Shown here: positions 14,466-14,697 of the stretch, piece after piece | Layout of the letters: each line of letters starts with the position of its first letter | How positions within the stretch are numbered: position 1 is the first letter of the stretch | Assembly: GCA_021734725.1 (NCBI GenBank) | Contig: JAIPIM010000063.1 | Coordinates: forward strand, 1-14,697 | Direction of reading: 5' to 3' | Length of the DNA: 14,697 nt | From: Minisyncoccota bacterium | GTDB taxonomy: Bacteria > Verrucomicrobiota > Lentisphaeria > Oligosphaerales > MVZH01 | Notes under the pieces: generated by a model | The model's input: the letters and a program-made list of their open reading frames with translations, nothing else | What the model was told of the DNA's origin: nothing | Database searches by the model: none | Translations under genes and position numbers: made by a program

Positions 14466-14697
14466 ATGTTTTCAAAAGCTTTGGTCGCCGTTGATTCTTC
14501 GCCCGCCGCTTCTGCGGTCGTTGCCTGCGCCCGCGACCTTCATCGGCTGGGCACGAAAAAGGCGGTGCTTGTGCAGTGTTTTATGATTCCTGAGCACGTT
14601 GCGTTTCCTGACGAGATAAAATCGAGTGTCGAAGAATCGCTGGAACCGCATCGTAGGCATTTCCATGAGCGCGGGATCGAGACCGAGATCATTGCCG
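14466..14697 (+). CDS. Universal stress protein UspA family (partial)
   Basis: The first 77 codons are visible before the window ends. The protein begins MFSKALVAVDSSPAASAVVA, which is the Usp beta1-loop-alpha1 with the conserved Asp of the nucleotide-binding fold. It continues with KKAVLVQCFMIPE and an acidic/basic helix leading to GIETEI, as in one-domain Usp proteins. Usp proteins are cytoplasmic, often bind ATP or AMP, and accumulate under starvation, redox or envelope stress. GGAG about 9 nt before the ATG fixes the start. It is the third + strand gene of the trx cluster, after a 179-nt gap holding two repeat elements, so it may have its own promoter. Confidence 0.9.
   Translation, partial: MFSKALVAVDSSPAASAVVACARDLHRLGTKKAVLVQCFMIPEHVAFPDEIKSSVEESLEPHRRHFHERGIETEIIA

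Overview
The window reads as chromosomal DNA of a free-living Gram-negative bacterium with moderately high GC. It has a TolC-type outer-membrane protein with a signal peptide, a sigma-54 activator carrying an intact GAFTGA loop, and EF-P with its lysylating enzyme EpmA. Palindromic repeats with a TGGAGGGCGAG core recur between genes. From the repeat style and protein flavour I lean towards the PVC superphylum (Kiritimatiellota/Lentisphaerota-like). That is an impression without a database search, and there is no rRNA or other taxonomic marker here.

Layout, left part. 1-886 (-) is the start of an aldo/keto reductase with a C-terminal Fe-S cysteine motif, cut by the window edge. 1057-1582 (-) is the wreck of an amino-acid permease/universal-stress fusion gene: the first three or so membrane segments and the last part of the Usp domain survive, joined out of frame, with everything between them deleted. 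A small one-helix membrane protein (1563-1772, -) overlaps its start. 1930-3415 (-) is the efp-epmA translation-factor operon behind a near-consensus sigma-70 promoter. A repeat-derived hairpin with a T-tract (3561-3592) separates it from mfd (3798-7100, -). mfd diverges from a sigma-70-family factor (7244-8116, +), which is followed by rpsU (8141-8302, +) and a strong intrinsic terminator. ilvE (8497-9525, -) converges on that terminator.

Right part. 9843-10165 (-) is the 3' remnant of a LarA-like (lactate racemase family) gene, butted out of frame onto the 3' end of a PAS/AAA+/Fis sigma-54 activator gene (10130-11593, -). The activator diverges from a + strand cluster: thioredoxin (11884-12210), a secreted protein that joins an RpiB-like sugar-phosphate isomerase domain to a full TolC domain (12319-14286), and a universal stress protein (14466 to the window end). 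The divergent region holds two GTTGC/GCAAC inverted repeats 23 bp apart. They overlap a plausible sigma-70 promoter for the activator and lie about 95-120 bp upstream of a GG-N10-GC sigma-54-type site facing the trx cluster. This is a textbook layout for an activator that represses itself and switches on its neighbours.

The most unusual item is the RpiB-TolC fusion. Its isomerase domain is predicted to be periplasmic, has lost the usual Asp-His and His catalytic positions but keeps the Cys and Asn, and would sit at the base of an efflux tunnel. With the cysteine-rich PAS activator, thioredoxin and Usp, it suggests a stress- or redox-responsive envelope/efflux locus. The two deletion-junction pseudogenes show that this accessory DNA is eroding.
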